A DNA stretch of 64,000 bases from Suipraeoptans intestinalis (GTDB lineage Bacteria > Bacillota > Clostridia > Lachnospirales > Lachnospiraceae), in the NCBI RefSeq assembly GCF_009696485.1, contig NZ_VULY01000018.1:1-64000 (forward strand), given 5' to 3'. Numbering within the stretch: the first letter of the stretch is position 1; each line of letters opens with the position of its first letter. The notes beneath the pieces are model-generated. The model was not told the origin of the DNA. It made no database searches and saw only the letters and a program-made list of their open reading frames with translations. This document shows, piece after piece, positions 43,777-52,987 of this stretch. The position numbers and the translations under genes were made by a program.

Positions 43777-44731
43777 AACGGGAGTGTTCCTTGTGCTGGC
43801 ATTTGTTGTCCTGCTGGGAAGCGGATGCAGATTTTCAGGATTTCAGAGTGTAGTAGAGCATTATGAGACAAAGGAATACGAAAAGCGTGCATATGTAAAT
43901 AGTCTGTACAGCGACGATTTGTGCGTGGTGCCCAAGGAAGAGAAAAAGCAGCAGGACTGGGGGCTGAGTGGGGCGGATTCTTCCGCTCTTTTCAATGAAG
44001 GGACGAAAGAGACCCTCTACGCTTTCCAGGTTTACAAACAACTCTATCCGGCCAGTGTTACCAAGATACTGACGGCTCTTGTAGCGTTGGAGCATGGTAA
44101 TCTTCAGGATACGGTTACCGTATCCCGAAACGGGGCGGCGTCCAGCTTTCCTTCCTATGCGCAGGTCTGTGGACTGCAGGAGGGAGACAGATTGTCACTG
44201 GAAGCCCTCCTTTGCGGGCTTTTGCTTCATTCCGGGAATGACAGTGCAGTAGCCGTTGCAGAGCATATCGGCGGTACGGAAGAGAAATTCGTGGATATGA
44301 TGAACCAGAAAGCGGCAGAGCTTCTGGCAACGGATACGCATTTTACAAATCCCAGCGGACTGCATGACGATGAGCACTACACAACAGCGTATGACCTGTA
44401 TCTGATCTTTCACGCATGCATCCGGCAGGAGGCGTTTGTGAACATCATCCAGATGCCTATGTATACTGCATCCATTACCGGGAGAGATGGGAGTGTTCGT
44501 CAGGTATCCTGGGAACCGACCAATTACTATGCCAGAGGTCTGGTCGCATCCCCACAGACGGCTGTCATTGCAGGAGGAAAGACCGGCACTACGGACGAGG
44601 CGGGCAACTGCCTGATCCTGTTGGAGTATGCAAACGACGGGACACCTTACGTTTCTGTTGTTATGGGGGCAAAGACAAAGGAGCTTTTGTATCAGGATAT
44701 GTCGGCTCTGATAGAACAGATTTCCCCTTAA
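43760..44731 (+). CDS. D-alanyl-D-alanine carboxypeptidase lipoprotein, 323 aa
   Basis: Penicillin-binding carboxypeptidase (peptidase S11) trimming pentapeptide stems. Motifs: SVTK (SxxK) near residue 98, SGN in LLHSGNDSAVA, and KTG in AGGKTGTTDEAG. The N-terminus GVFLVLAFVVLLGSGC is a signal with lipobox, so the protein is probably lipid-anchored. Start GTG 43760 overlaps mgsA by 17 bases, with AGAGGAG about 13 bases upstream. Part of the wall-growth operon by position. Confidence 0.9.
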   Translation: MKCTNKTGVFLVLAFVVLLGSGCRFSGFQSVVEHYETKEYEKRAYVNSLYSDDLCVVPKEEKKQQDWGLSGADSSALFNEGTKETLYAFQVYKQLYPASVTKILTALVALEHGNLQDTVTVSRNGAASSFPSYAQVCGLQEGDRLSLEALLCGLLLHSGNDSAVAVAEHIGGTEEKFVDMMNQKAAELLATDTHFTNPSGLHDDEHYTTAYDLYLIFHACIRQEAFVNIIQMPMYTASITGRDGSVRQVSWEPTNYYARGLVASPQTAVIAGGKTGTTDEAGNCLILLEYANDGTPYVSVVMGAKTKELLYQDMSALIEQISP

Positions 44732-44776
44732 ATGTTTTGAAAGACTTTTCCTGAGTAAAAGGCGGGAGGCATCTAC

Positions 44777-46144
44777 TTGGCAAAAAATAATATGACCAAT
44801 ATCCAGGTCTATAAACGAAAATGGAATTTAAATATCGGCGTTCTGATTTTTGGGATCGTCTTTGTATATCTTATCATCATCATACTGGGTTCTCTTACCA
44901 ACCGGTCGGTTTCCACCTATGAGGTCCGAATGGGATCGATCTTGAAGGAAGTGTCCTACACGGGACTTGTGTTACGACAGGAAGAGGTAGTCCAGACAGG
45001 CGAGGACGGGTACGTTAACTATCTGATCCCGGAGGGGAGCAAGGTGGGCGTGAAGACAAAGGTGTATGCTCTGTCAGAACATAAGCTTCAGTTTGAACAG
45101 CCTCAAAGTGAGTCACAAAGCCTCAGCAGGGAAGAACAATATTCTGTCTTTATGAAAGTGCAGGAATTTGGGAATAGTTTCAAACCGGAGAAATTTTCGG
45201 ACGTCTACACCCTAAAGGACCAGCTGACCACATTGCTGACAGATCAATCAAGTTTGAGCCGTCAGGCGCAGCTGGATGCAATGGCGGAGACGGAGGCACT
45301 TAAGACTTATACGGCGACCTCCGATGGGATCATTCTTTATTCTACAGACGGATATGAAGACATATCAGAAGATAACCTGTCAAAAGAAATGTTGTCCAAA
45401 GAAAAATATCAGGCAGAGATTTTAAAGGACAATACTTCCGTGAAAGCGGGCAACGCCGTTTACAAGCTGGTAAAGGATGACGACTGGAAGGTCTGCATTC
45501 CTCTGGATAAAAAGATGGCGAAGGAGTTAAAAGAACGTTCCTATGTGAAGGTACGGTTTTCGGCAGACGGGCAGACCATGTGGGCCAAAGTCAAAGTACA
45601 GGAAAAGAAGGACGGCGTGACAGGAATCTTAAACTTTGACACATCCATGGTAGCTTATGCAAAAGAACGGTATCTGAACGTAGACCTGATCCTGGAAGAT
45701 GAAACAGGGCTGAAGGTTCCCAAGTCTGCCGTTACCAAAAAGACCTATTACGCCATACCAAGAGATTATCTGACGCAGGGAGGTAACAGCCAGTTAAGCG
45801 GGGTGTTAAAGGATATTGGAAAAGATTCTGTAAAATTTATCCCCACCGGCAGTTATTATGCAGATGAAGAGGCGGGAAAAATCTATATCGACTCCGATCT
45901 GTTTGACAAGGGAGATGTTTTGAAAAAACCAGACTCCTCTGATACGTTTACTTTGAAAGAAACAGAGCTTCTTACCGGCGTATATAATGTAAACAGAGGG
46001 TATGCGTCTTTTCGTCAGGTGAAGATCCTGTGCGAGAGTGAGGACTATTATATCGTTGAGCCGACTACTCTCCATGGACTTTCCAACTATGACCATATTG
46101 CACTGCACGGGAAAGATATGAAAGAAAACAAGGTGATCTTTTAG
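44777..46144 (+). CDS. HlyD-like membrane fusion protein, 455 aa
   Basis: N-terminal TM helix (LIFGIVFVYLIIIILGSL, near residues 20-40), then the HlyD/biotinyl-lipoyl type hairpin region (VLRQEEVVQTGEDGYVNYLIPEGSKVGVKTKVY), a helical middle part and a barrel-like C-terminal half (AVTKKTYYAIP, VNRGYASFRQVKIL). No transporter gene is adjacent, so it is unlikely to be a classic export adaptor; it is conserved beside yggS and sepF in clostridia. Start TTG 44777 after GGGAGG with nine-base spacing; ATG 44792 is the alternative. Confidence 0.75.
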   Translation: MAKNNMTNIQVYKRKWNLNIGVLIFGIVFVYLIIIILGSLTNRSVSTYEVRMGSILKEVSYTGLVLRQEEVVQTGEDGYVNYLIPEGSKVGVKTKVYALSEHKLQFEQPQSESQSLSREEQYSVFMKVQEFGNSFKPEKFSDVYTLKDQLTTLLTDQSSLSRQAQLDAMAETEALKTYTATSDGIILYSTDGYEDISEDNLSKEMLSKEKYQAEILKDNTSVKAGNAVYKLVKDDDWKVCIPLDKKMAKELKERSYVKVRFSADGQTMWAKVKVQEKKDGVTGILNFDTSMVAYAKERYLNVDLILEDETGLKVPKSAVTKKTYYAIPRDYLTQGGNSQLSGVLKDIGKDSVKFIPTGSYYADEEAGKIYIDSDLFDKGDVLKKPDSSDTFTLKETELLTGVYNVNRGYASFRQVKILCESEDYYIVEPTTLHGLSNYDHIALHGKDMKENKVIF

Positions 46145-46226
46145 ATGGCAGAATGATTTTCAGACAGAAAAGATCGGTTGAAAACGCCGAAAAGAAAGAT
46201 CGGACGGGAAAGAGAAGAGGAGAAAG

Positions 46227-46937
46227 ATGCTGGAAGAACGTTTAAGGCGCACCATACAGGAAATAGAAGACAGCTGCAAAAAGGCGGGAAGAAAGAGGGA
46301 AGAGGTGACGCTGATCGCCGTCAGCAAGACCTGGCCCGCAGAAACTCTCCGGGAGGCCTATGACCTGGGATGCCGGGAATTCGGCGAGAACAAGGTGCAG
46401 GAACTGGTTCAAAAGTACGATTCCCTTCCCAAAGATATCCGTTGGCATATGATCGGGCATTTACAGAGGAACAAAGTAAAGGATGTGATAGATAAGGTGG
46501 ATTTGATCCACTCTGTGGACTCCATCCGGCTGGCCAGGACCATCGAGCAGGAGGCTGCAAAAAAAGATCGGATCATCGATATCCTGGTAGAAGTCAATGT
46601 TGCCCAGGAGGAAAGCAAATTTGGGATTTCTCCCCGGGAAGCCCTGAAATTTGTAGAGGAGATTGCAGCTTTTCCCCATATACGTGTACGGGGATTGATG
46701 ACGATCGCCCCTTTTGTGGAAAATTCCGAAGAAAACAGGCAGGTTTTTGCGGATTTACGCAAATTATCTGTTGACATTGCCGAAAAAAGCATTGATAATG
46801 TGAGTATGGATGTCCTGTCCATGGGGATGACGAATGATTATCCGGTGGCAGTGGAAGAAGGGGCTACTCTTGTCAGAGTGGGCACCGGGATATTCGGCGG
46901 TCGTGATTACGCCAAAAACAGGATGACCGAGAAATAA
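46227..46937 (+). CDS. yggS: YggS/PROSC-type PLP homeostasis protein, 236 aa
   Basis: Single-domain PLP-binding barrel involved in vitamin B6 and amino-acid homeostasis. VTLIAVSKTWPAE contains the PLP lysine; CREFGENKVQEL, WHMIGHLQRNKVKDV and LSMGMTNDYPVAVEEGATLVRVGTGIFG are the family motifs. Length is standard. AGAGGAG precedes ATG 46227. Its neighbours sepF and ylmH form the conserved division-site cluster. Confidence 0.96.
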   Translation: MLEERLRRTIQEIEDSCKKAGRKREEVTLIAVSKTWPAETLREAYDLGCREFGENKVQELVQKYDSLPKDIRWHMIGHLQRNKVKDVIDKVDLIHSVDSIRLARTIEQEAAKKDRIIDILVEVNVAQEESKFGISPREALKFVEEIAAFPHIRVRGLMTIAPFVENSEENRQVFADLRKLSVDIAEKSIDNVSMDVLSMGMTNDYPVAVEEGATLVRVGTGIFGGRDYAKNRMTEK

Positions 46938-46952
46938 GATGGGAGAATTGTA

Positions 46953-47483
46953 ATGGGAGTATTGGATAAGCTTTTAAACATTATGAAACTGGACGATGGG
47001 GATGACTATGAAGATCCCTTTAACGAAGTAGATGATGACGAAGGATATGAGGAGAAGCCAAAGACGAATCTTTTCAGCAAGCTGAGAGGACGGGAAGAGG
47101 CGGAAGAGGAGATAGAAGACGTGCCTGCCAGAACTTCCAGGACAACGGGAAGCAAGGTGACGGCGATGCGTCCGTCCTCCAGAAGACCGGCGGCTATGGA
47201 GGTCTGTGTAATGAAGCCCAATTCTGTGGACGATGCCAGAGAGATTACAGAGACACTGCTTTCCGGACGGACAGTGATCCTGAATCTGGAAGGACTGGAT
47301 CTGGAAGTGGCTCAGAGAATCATTGATTTTACTTCCGGCGCTACTTTTGCCATCAGCGGGAATCTTCAGAAGGTGTCCAGCTACATCTTCCTGGTGACGC
47401 CTACCAATGTGGACATCTCCGGGGACCTGCAGGATCTTCTGAATACTTCTTTTGATGCGTCTTCCATGCGTTCCAGGTTTTAG
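46953..47483 (+). CDS. sepF: cell division protein SepF, 176 aa
   Basis: FtsZ-bundling protein at the septum. The N-terminal membrane-targeting amphipathic helix (MGVLDKLLNIMKL), an acidic linker and the C-terminal SepF domain (KPNSVDDAREITETLLSGRTVILNLEG, RIIDFTSGATFAISGNLQKVSSYIFLVTP) are present. In Firmicutes it normally links FtsZ to the membrane. Close to yggS and ylmH as in B. subtilis. Confidence 0.96.
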   Translation: MGVLDKLLNIMKLDDGDDYEDPFNEVDDDEGYEEKPKTNLFSKLRGREEAEEEIEDVPARTSRTTGSKVTAMRPSSRRPAAMEVCVMKPNSVDDAREITETLLSGRTVILNLEGLDLEVAQRIIDFTSGATFAISGNLQKVSSYIFLVTPTNVDISGDLQDLLNTSFDASSMRSRF

Positions 47484-47488
47484 CAGGA

Positions 47489-48244
47489 ATGGACCGGGAG
47501 GAAGCGCTGCTGAGAAAACGGTTGATCGAACTTTCTCAGATGGCTTTTCACAAGGGGATTGTGATTTTTTCGGATTTTTTGAATCTGAATGAACTTCATA
47601 TATTGCATACAACACCGAAGGATCTTTTTTACACAGAGTATGAGACCTTTGGCGGATATGAGATGTCAGAGCGTCAGATAGCAGCTTTTCTTCCTGATGC
47701 TCTTTGTTGTGCGTCCGGATATCCCATTACGCCATTGGAGATTCTTCCCAACGCCTCCAAGTTTGCGGTAGGAATGTCGCATCGGGATTATCTGGGGGCT
47801 CTGGTTCACCTGGGGATCGAACGCGGCAAGATCGGAGATATTCTGGTCTACGAAAAAAGCGCGGTGGTCTTTGTAAAACGGGAGATGGCAGCATTCATTA
47901 CAGAACAGCTGACCAGGATCGGACGGCAGTCTGTACGGGTAAAAGAACAGGAGAAGCCGGAGGAAACCTATCTTCCTTCCTGCCAGCTTCTTACAGGAAC
48001 GGTGGCATCGGTTCGGCTGGATACGGTGCTGGCAGTGGCTTATCCTCTTTCCAGAAGTAAGATCGTGCCCCTGATCGAAGGCGGAAGAACATTTGTCAAC
48101 GGAAAGCTGATTCTCAGTAATGGATTCCACTTAAAAGAAGGCGATGTGATCTCTGTCCGCCAGCTGGGACGGATCGTTTACGAAGGGGAACTGTCCGTTA
48201 CCAAAAAAGGAAGGCACCTGATCCGGATAAAGAAATTTGGATAG
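47489..48244 (+). CDS. ylmH: YlmH-like S4 RNA-binding protein, 251 aa
   Basis: RNA-binding protein with the S4 domain at the C-terminus (VRLDTVLAVAYPLSRSKIVPLIEGGRTFVNGKL). In B. subtilis YlmH binds stalled ribosome-nascent chain complexes. The N-terminal half (FTEYETFGGYEMSERQIAAFLP-type: TEYETFGGYEMSERQIAAFL, GALVHLGIERGKIGDI) matches the family. Starts five bases after sepF. Confidence 0.92.
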   Translation: MDREEALLRKRLIELSQMAFHKGIVIFSDFLNLNELHILHTTPKDLFYTEYETFGGYEMSERQIAAFLPDALCCASGYPITPLEILPNASKFAVGMSHRDYLGALVHLGIERGKIGDILVYEKSAVVFVKREMAAFITEQLTRIGRQSVRVKEQEKPEETYLPSCQLLTGTVASVRLDTVLAVAYPLSRSKIVPLIEGGRTFVNGKLILSNGFHLKEGDVISVRQLGRIVYEGELSVTKKGRHLIRIKKFG

Positions 48245-48270
48245 AAAGAGTTTAAGAAAAGAGGAAAATT

Positions 48271-50145
48271 ATGCGCAGACTGGCACTTTCTGACGATATT
48301 TTGATGAAAATAGAAAAACCGGCACGCTACATCGGGGGCGAGGTAAATTCGGTGATGAAAGACAAAGAGCAGGTGGAGATTCGCTTTGCCATGTGTTTTC
48401 CCGATGTATACGAGATTGGGATGTCCCATCTGGGGATCCAGATCCTGTATGGGATGTTTAACCGGCGGGAGGATGTGTGGTGTGAGAGAGTGTATTCGCC
48501 CTGGCTGGATCTGGACGCCTGTATGCGTCAGGAAAAGATTCCCCTGTTTGCCCTGGAATCCCAGGATCCCATCAAAGAATTTGATTTCCTTGGAATTACC
48601 ATCCAGTATGAAATGTGTTACACCAATATTTTACAGATCCTGGATCTTAGCGGGATCGCTTTGCTGGCAAAGGAACGGGAAGAATCAGATCCTATCGTGA
48701 TCGGCGGAGGTCCCTGCACCTATAATCCCGAACCCCTGGCGGATTTTTTTGATCTGTTTTATATCGGGGAAGGAGAAACCGTCTATGATGAACTGCTGGA
48801 TCTGTATAAGGCAAACAGACAGGCCGGCGGTTCCCGGATGGAATATCTGGAAAAGGCGGCGCAGATCGAAGGGATCTATGTACCTGCTTTTTACGATGCG
48901 GCATATACAAAGGAAGGATTGCTGTCATCTTTTACACCAAATCGCCCCTGTGCAAAGCCTGTCATTCAAAAACAGGTGGTAATGGATCTTGACGGGGCGT
49001 ATTACCCGGTAAAGCCGGTGGTTCCTTTCATTAAGGTGACGCAGGACAGGGTGGTGCTGGAGATACAAAGAGGTTGTATCCGCGGTTGCCGGTTCTGTCA
49101 GGCAGGTATGCTGTATCGGCCTACCAGAGGAAGGAGCCTTGAGACACTGAAAGAATATGCCAGAAAGATGCTTGCTTCTACCGGGCACGAAGAGATCTCC
49201 CTGAGTTCTCTAAGCTCCAGCGATTACCCGGATATGAGGGGACTGGTGACCTTTCTGATCGAGGAGTTTCAGGAAAAGAAGATCAACATTTCCCTGCCTT
49301 CTCTCAGGATCGATGCGTTTTCTCTGGAGGTGATGGAAAAGGTGCAGGATGTCCGGAAAAGCAGCCTGACTTTTGCGCCGGAAGCGGGCTCTCAGAGGAT
49401 GCGGGACGTTATCAACAAAGGGCTGACGGAGGAGATCATTCTGGAAGGGGCACAGCAGGCCTTTGACGGAGGATGGAACAAAGTAAAGCTGTATTTCATG
49501 CTGGGACTTCCCAATGAAACCCTGGAGGATCGGAAGGAAATTCCGCGGCTGGCAGACAAGATCGCCAGAAAGTACTACGAGATCCCGAAAGATAAGAGAA
49601 ACGGAAAATGCCAGATCACTTCCAGCACGTCCTTCTTTATCCCCAAGCCTTTCACGCCTTTCCAGTGGGCGCCCATGTACGATTACGAGGAGTATGTGCA
49701 GCGAGCCGCTGATGTGAAGCGGGAGTTTCAGGAGCAGCTGAACCGGAAAAGCCTGAAATATCACTGGCACGATGCCGAAACCACTGTGCTGGAGGGCGTG
49801 TTTGCCAGAGGAGACAGAAGGATCGGAGCCGTGATCTGCAGAGCCTATAAAAAAGGCTGTCTTTATGATGCCTGGAATGAATGTTTTTCCTATGAAAAAT
49901 GGGTGGAGGCTTTTGAAGAAGAAGGGCTGGATATCCGGTTCTACAACAATCGGGAACGAAAGATGGAGGAGCTTTTTCCCTGGGACTTTATTGATATTGG
50001 GGTGACAAAAAGGTTCCTGCAAAAAGAGTGGCAGCGGGCGCAGGGAGCCGAAGTAACGCCCAACTGTAAAGAAAGATGCATGGGCTGTGGAGCGGGAAAA
50101 TATAAAGGGGGTGTCTGTCTTGAAAGCAAGGATGAAGTTTCGTAA
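48271..50145 (+). CDS. radical SAM protein, TIGR03960 type, 624 aa
   Basis: B12-binding-like N-terminal domain followed by a radical SAM core. The cluster motif is IQRGCIRGCRFCQAGM, a CxxxCxxC arrangement, with GRSLETL afterwards and FAPEAGSQRMRDVINKGLTEE further on. It is usually next to a DUF2344 gene, with which it overlaps here by 26 bases, and both precede ribosome-related genes in many genomes. C-terminal cysteines (CKERCMGCG) may bind a further cluster. Reaction unknown. Confidence 0.92.
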   Translation: MRRLALSDDILMKIEKPARYIGGEVNSVMKDKEQVEIRFAMCFPDVYEIGMSHLGIQILYGMFNRREDVWCERVYSPWLDLDACMRQEKIPLFALESQDPIKEFDFLGITIQYEMCYTNILQILDLSGIALLAKEREESDPIVIGGGPCTYNPEPLADFFDLFYIGEGETVYDELLDLYKANRQAGGSRMEYLEKAAQIEGIYVPAFYDAAYTKEGLLSSFTPNRPCAKPVIQKQVVMDLDGAYYPVKPVVPFIKVTQDRVVLEIQRGCIRGCRFCQAGMLYRPTRGRSLETLKEYARKMLASTGHEEISLSSLSSSDYPDMRGLVTFLIEEFQEKKINISLPSLRIDAFSLEVMEKVQDVRKSSLTFAPEAGSQRMRDVINKGLTEEIILEGAQQAFDGGWNKVKLYFMLGLPNETLEDRKEIPRLADKIARKYYEIPKDKRNGKCQITSSTSFFIPKPFTPFQWAPMYDYEEYVQRAADVKREFQEQLNRKSLKYHWHDAETTVLEGVFARGDRRIGAVICRAYKKGCLYDAWNECFSYEKWVEAFEEEGLDIRFYNNRERKMEELFPWDFIDIGVTKRFLQKEWQRAQGAEVTPNCKERCMGCGAGKYKGGVCLESKDEVS

Positions 50146-50857
50146 ATGGGGGAGTATGAAATATGTGGGACATCTGGACATGATGCGTTTCTTCCAAAAA
50201 GCATTGAGGCGGGCCGAGATCCCCGTTGCCTTTTCAGGAGGGTACAGCCCTCATATGATCCTGTCTTTTGCCCAGCCTTTGGGGCTTGGCATTACCAGTG
50301 ACGGAGAATATATGGATCTGGAATTTTGCGAAGGAATCGTTCTGGAAGAAGCAGATTTGAAAGAGACTGTCCAAAAGCTCAATCAGGTTATGGTAGACGG
50401 AGTGGAAGTAGTCAGTTTGGTGGTGATCGATCCGGATAAAAAACGAGGAGGGATGACGATCGTAGCCGCTGCCTCCTACCAGGTAAGGCTTCTGGCCTCG
50501 TTAAGATCCCTGGAAGAAGCGCTGCCCTTTCCGGAAAGATGGCAAAAAGCATTGCCTGATTTTTTAGGGCAAAAAGAACTCCCTGTGTGGAAAAAGACGA
50601 AAAGCAAAGAGACCCTTGTGGATATCCGCCCGATGATCTACCAGATGGAAATGGAGGAGGAAAAGCTCTGTCTGTTTTTGGCAGCCGGAAGCAACGAGAA
50701 CCTGAAACCGGAACTGGTTATGAAAACCTTTCTGGAGTATCTGGGAGAAGGCGGGGAATATTTCTTTTCGTATCACCGAACGGATCTGTATGCCAGGACA
50801 GAAAACGGATTTTGTCCGTTGGATTCCCTGGAATATCGGGAGGAAACAGCACAGTAA
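50120..50857 (+). CDS. DUF2344 / TIGR03936 protein, 245 aa
   Basis: Partner of the radical SAM gene. Opening KARMKFRKWGSMKYVGHLDMMRFFQKALRRAEIPVAFSGGYSPH is the family signature, recalling the N-terminal half of RNase E/G-associated fusions. TTG 50120 is chosen because AAGGGGGTG lies just before it and the protein then begins as family members do; the ATG at 50132 is an alternative. In related genomes the next gene is often rng and then rplU, but here lysC follows. Confidence 0.88.
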   Translation: MKARMKFRKWGSMKYVGHLDMMRFFQKALRRAEIPVAFSGGYSPHMILSFAQPLGLGITSDGEYMDLEFCEGIVLEEADLKETVQKLNQVMVDGVEVVSLVVIDPDKKRGGMTIVAAASYQVRLLASLRSLEEALPFPERWQKALPDFLGQKELPVWKKTKSKETLVDIRPMIYQMEMEEEKLCLFLAAGSNENLKPELVMKTFLEYLGEGGEYFFSYHRTDLYARTENGFCPLDSLEYREETAQ

Positions 50858-50908
50858 AAGCTTCTTTGATGTCTTTTGCCATCCCTTTGACGTCTCTTAC
50901 GCGAATTC

Positions 50909-50937
50909 TTGCAAATCATAAAAAAATCGTGTAAGAT
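50909..50937 (+). promoter_or_regulatory. sigma-A type promoter of lysC
   Basis: TTGCAA (50909-50914) and TAAGAT (50932-50937) with a 17-base spacer, 38 bases before the start codon. The leader is too short for a lysine riboswitch. Confidence 0.65.
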
Positions 50938-50974
50938 AGGAAAGTCTAAGGAAGGCAGTTTGGAGGAAGCAAAT

Positions 50975-52294
50975 ATGGTAAAAGTGGTAAAATTTGGAGG
51001 AACTTCCCTGGCCAGTGCCGAGCAGTTTAAAAAGGCGGGAAAGCTGATCAGGAAAGACAGCGACAGACGTTATGTGATTCCCTCTGCACCGGGAAAGAGG
51101 ACTTCTGATGATACAAAGGTGACGGATATGCTGTACAGCTGTTATGGGCTGGCAATCTCGGAAGAGGAGTTTGAAGAGGCGCTTCTGGCCATCAAAGACC
51201 GATATGATTCCATCATCCAGGGACTGGGACTGCATCTGGATCTGACCCCGGAATTTCAAAAGATCCGTGTAGATTTCACGAAAAAAGTAGGAAGAGACTA
51301 TGCGGCCTCCCGGGGAGAATATCTGAACGGCCTGATCATGGCGGCCTATCTGGAGATTCCGTTCATAGATGCGGCGGAAGTCATCGTATTTGATGAGACC
51401 GGGGAATTTTTGCCTAAGGAGACAGACCGGAGGCTGAGAGAACGCCTTGCAGAAACGGAGCGGGCGGTGATCCCCGGATTTTACGGTGCAAGTCCGTCCG
51501 GAAAGATTTTTACTTTTTCCAGAGGAGGATCGGATCTGACCGGATCTATCGTGGCCAGGGCAGTACACGCAGGCTTGTATGAAAACTGGACGGACGTGTC
51601 AGGCTTTCTGGTGGCAGATCCAAGGATCATTCCACATCCCAAGGGAATTGACGTGATCACATACCAGGAGCTTCGGGAACTGGCATATATGGGAGCATCC
51701 GTGCTGCATGAGGATGCGATTTTCCCGGTACAAAAAGAGGGGATCCCTATTAATATCCGCAATATGAACGTGCCGGAGGATGAGGGAACGCTGATCGTAT
51801 CCGACACCTGCCGAAAACCCAGATTTATCATTACGGGGATCGCAGGGAAGAAGGATTTTGCTTCTATTACCATTGAAAAAGCAATGATGAACCGTTCTGT
51901 GGGATTTTGCAGAAAGGTACTGACAATTTTTGAAGAAAACGGAATTTCCATCGAACACATGCCTACCGGGATCGACACCATGACGGTGTTTGTCCATCAG
52001 GATGAGTTTGAGGAAAAAGAACAAAAAGTATTGGCAGGGATCCACCGGGCAGTGGAGCCGGATTGCCTGGAGCTGGAGTCTGATCTGGCGCTGATCGCAG
52101 TAGTAGGACGGGGGATGAGAGCCACAAGGGGAACCTCCGGCCGAATTTTTTCCGCTCTGGCTCACGCCAGCGTAAACGTAAAAATGATCGACCAGGGATC
52201 CAGTGAGCGCAATATCATTATCGGAGTCAGAAATCATGATTTTGAGGTGGCGATCCATGCAATCTACAATATCTTTGTCAATACGGTGATCTAA
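50975..52294 (+). CDS. lysC: aspartate kinase, 439 aa
   Basis: First enzyme of the aspartate family of amino acids, phosphorylating L-aspartate. KFGGTSLASAEQFKK starts the kinase domain, with FSRGGSDLTGSIVARAVHA for substrate binding and two ACT domains at the C-terminus (FASITIEKAMMNRSVGF, LALIAVVGRGMRATRG). Monofunctional length. ATG 50975 with GGAGG at 50962-50966. The regulator domains imply feedback control by lysine or threonine, not distinguishable here. Confidence 0.96.
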   Translation: MVKVVKFGGTSLASAEQFKKAGKLIRKDSDRRYVIPSAPGKRTSDDTKVTDMLYSCYGLAISEEEFEEALLAIKDRYDSIIQGLGLHLDLTPEFQKIRVDFTKKVGRDYAASRGEYLNGLIMAAYLEIPFIDAAEVIVFDETGEFLPKETDRRLRERLAETERAVIPGFYGASPSGKIFTFSRGGSDLTGSIVARAVHAGLYENWTDVSGFLVADPRIIPHPKGIDVITYQELRELAYMGASVLHEDAIFPVQKEGIPINIRNMNVPEDEGTLIVSDTCRKPRFIITGIAGKKDFASITIEKAMMNRSVGFCRKVLTIFEENGISIEHMPTGIDTMTVFVHQDEFEEKEQKVLAGIHRAVEPDCLELESDLALIAVVGRGMRATRGTSGRIFSALAHASVNVKMIDQGSSERNIIIGVRNHDFEVAIHAIYNIFVNTVI

Positions 52295-52319
52295 TGATTG
52301 TATTTGGAGGAAACCGGAA

Positions 52320-52724
52320 ATGAACATTCTCTTTTTTCTAAAGCCTAAAAGCGAGCTGGCATATATCTATGATTACCACACGCTGCGTCAGGCATTAGAA
52401 ATCATGGAGTACCACAAGTATTCGTCCATTCCTATTCTGAACCGGGACGGAAAGTATATCGGTACGATTACGGAAGGAGACCTGCTTTGGACTCTGAAGA
52501 AACTGAATCTTCTGAACCTGAAAGAAGCGGAAGATATCAGCATTATGAAAATCGAAAGAAGGCTGGATTATCTGAGCGTTTCCGCAGAGTCCGCCATGGA
52601 GGACCTGATCGGAAGGGCCATGGAACAGAATTTTGTTCCGGTGGTGGACGATAGAGAACATTTTATCGGGATCGTGACCCGAAGAGACATTATAGGGTAC
52701 TGTTATCAGAAAATGGAAAAATAA
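52320..52724 (+). CDS. CBS-pair protein, 134 aa
   Basis: Stand-alone pair of CBS domains (SELAYIYDYHTLRQALEIMEYHKYSSIPILNRDGKYIGTITEGDLL and SVSAESAMEDLIGRAMEQNFVPVVDDREHFIGIVTRRDI). Such proteins bind adenosine nucleotides and regulate a partner that cannot be named here. Twenty-five bases after lysC, with GGAGG upstream, and ends just before a strong terminator, so it is cotranscribed with lysC. Confidence 0.9.
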   Translation: MNILFFLKPKSELAYIYDYHTLRQALEIMEYHKYSSIPILNRDGKYIGTITEGDLLWTLKKLNLLNLKEAEDISIMKIERRLDYLSVSAESAMEDLIGRAMEQNFVPVVDDREHFIGIVTRRDIIGYCYQKMEK

Positions 52725-52745
52725 GATAAAACAGCGTAAGAAGAG

Positions 52746-52801
52746 AAAGAACGAGCCGTTCCAGAAGGAAATGATGGAAAGAACGGGCCGTTCTTTTTTT
52801 T
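52746..52801 (+). terminator. rho-independent terminator after the lysC operon
   Basis: A long hairpin (about 52746-52761 with 52781-52796, two single-base bulges) ends in a run of eight T. The element repeats AAAGAACG-GCCGTTC in both arms. Confidence 0.85.
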
Positions 52802-52854
52802 ATTTATCAGAAAAGAATACGGGTGGGCTTTATTGTCCTCGTAAATAGCGTCAC

Positions 52855-52877
52855 ATATATAGAAAAATACTATATAT
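52855..52877. promoter_or_regulatory. AT-rich inverted repeat upstream of the rhodanese lipoprotein gene
   Basis: ATATATAG (52855-52862) and CTATATAT (52870-52877) around a seven-base loop, about 50 bases above the -10. Could be an operator for this operon; function not shown. Confidence 0.4.
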
Positions 52878-52903
52878 CACATGTTCTTATAGAGTTTTTC
52901 ACT

Positions 52904-52932
52904 TAGACGGGAAAGAACAAACAAGGTATAAT
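52904..52932 (+). promoter_or_regulatory. promoter of the surface-protein operon
   Basis: TAGACG (52904-52909), a 17-base spacer and a perfect TATAAT (52927-52932), 55 bases before the rhodanese start. The rest of the gap 52725-52987 holds the terminator and the inverted repeat described. Confidence 0.55.
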
Positions 52933-52987
52933 TTAAACAGCGAATTGGGCAAATTGTCTAAAAATATATCAACAAAGGAGAACACAC

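Noticed and set aside
49210-50181. 323-codon minus-strand frame opposite the radical SAM gene
   Set aside because: Same reasoning; the + strand gene has clear cluster motifs.
50858-50974. Lysine riboswitch upstream of lysC
   Set aside because: The promoter leaves a leader of only about 30 bases, far too short for an L box; no conserved core seen.
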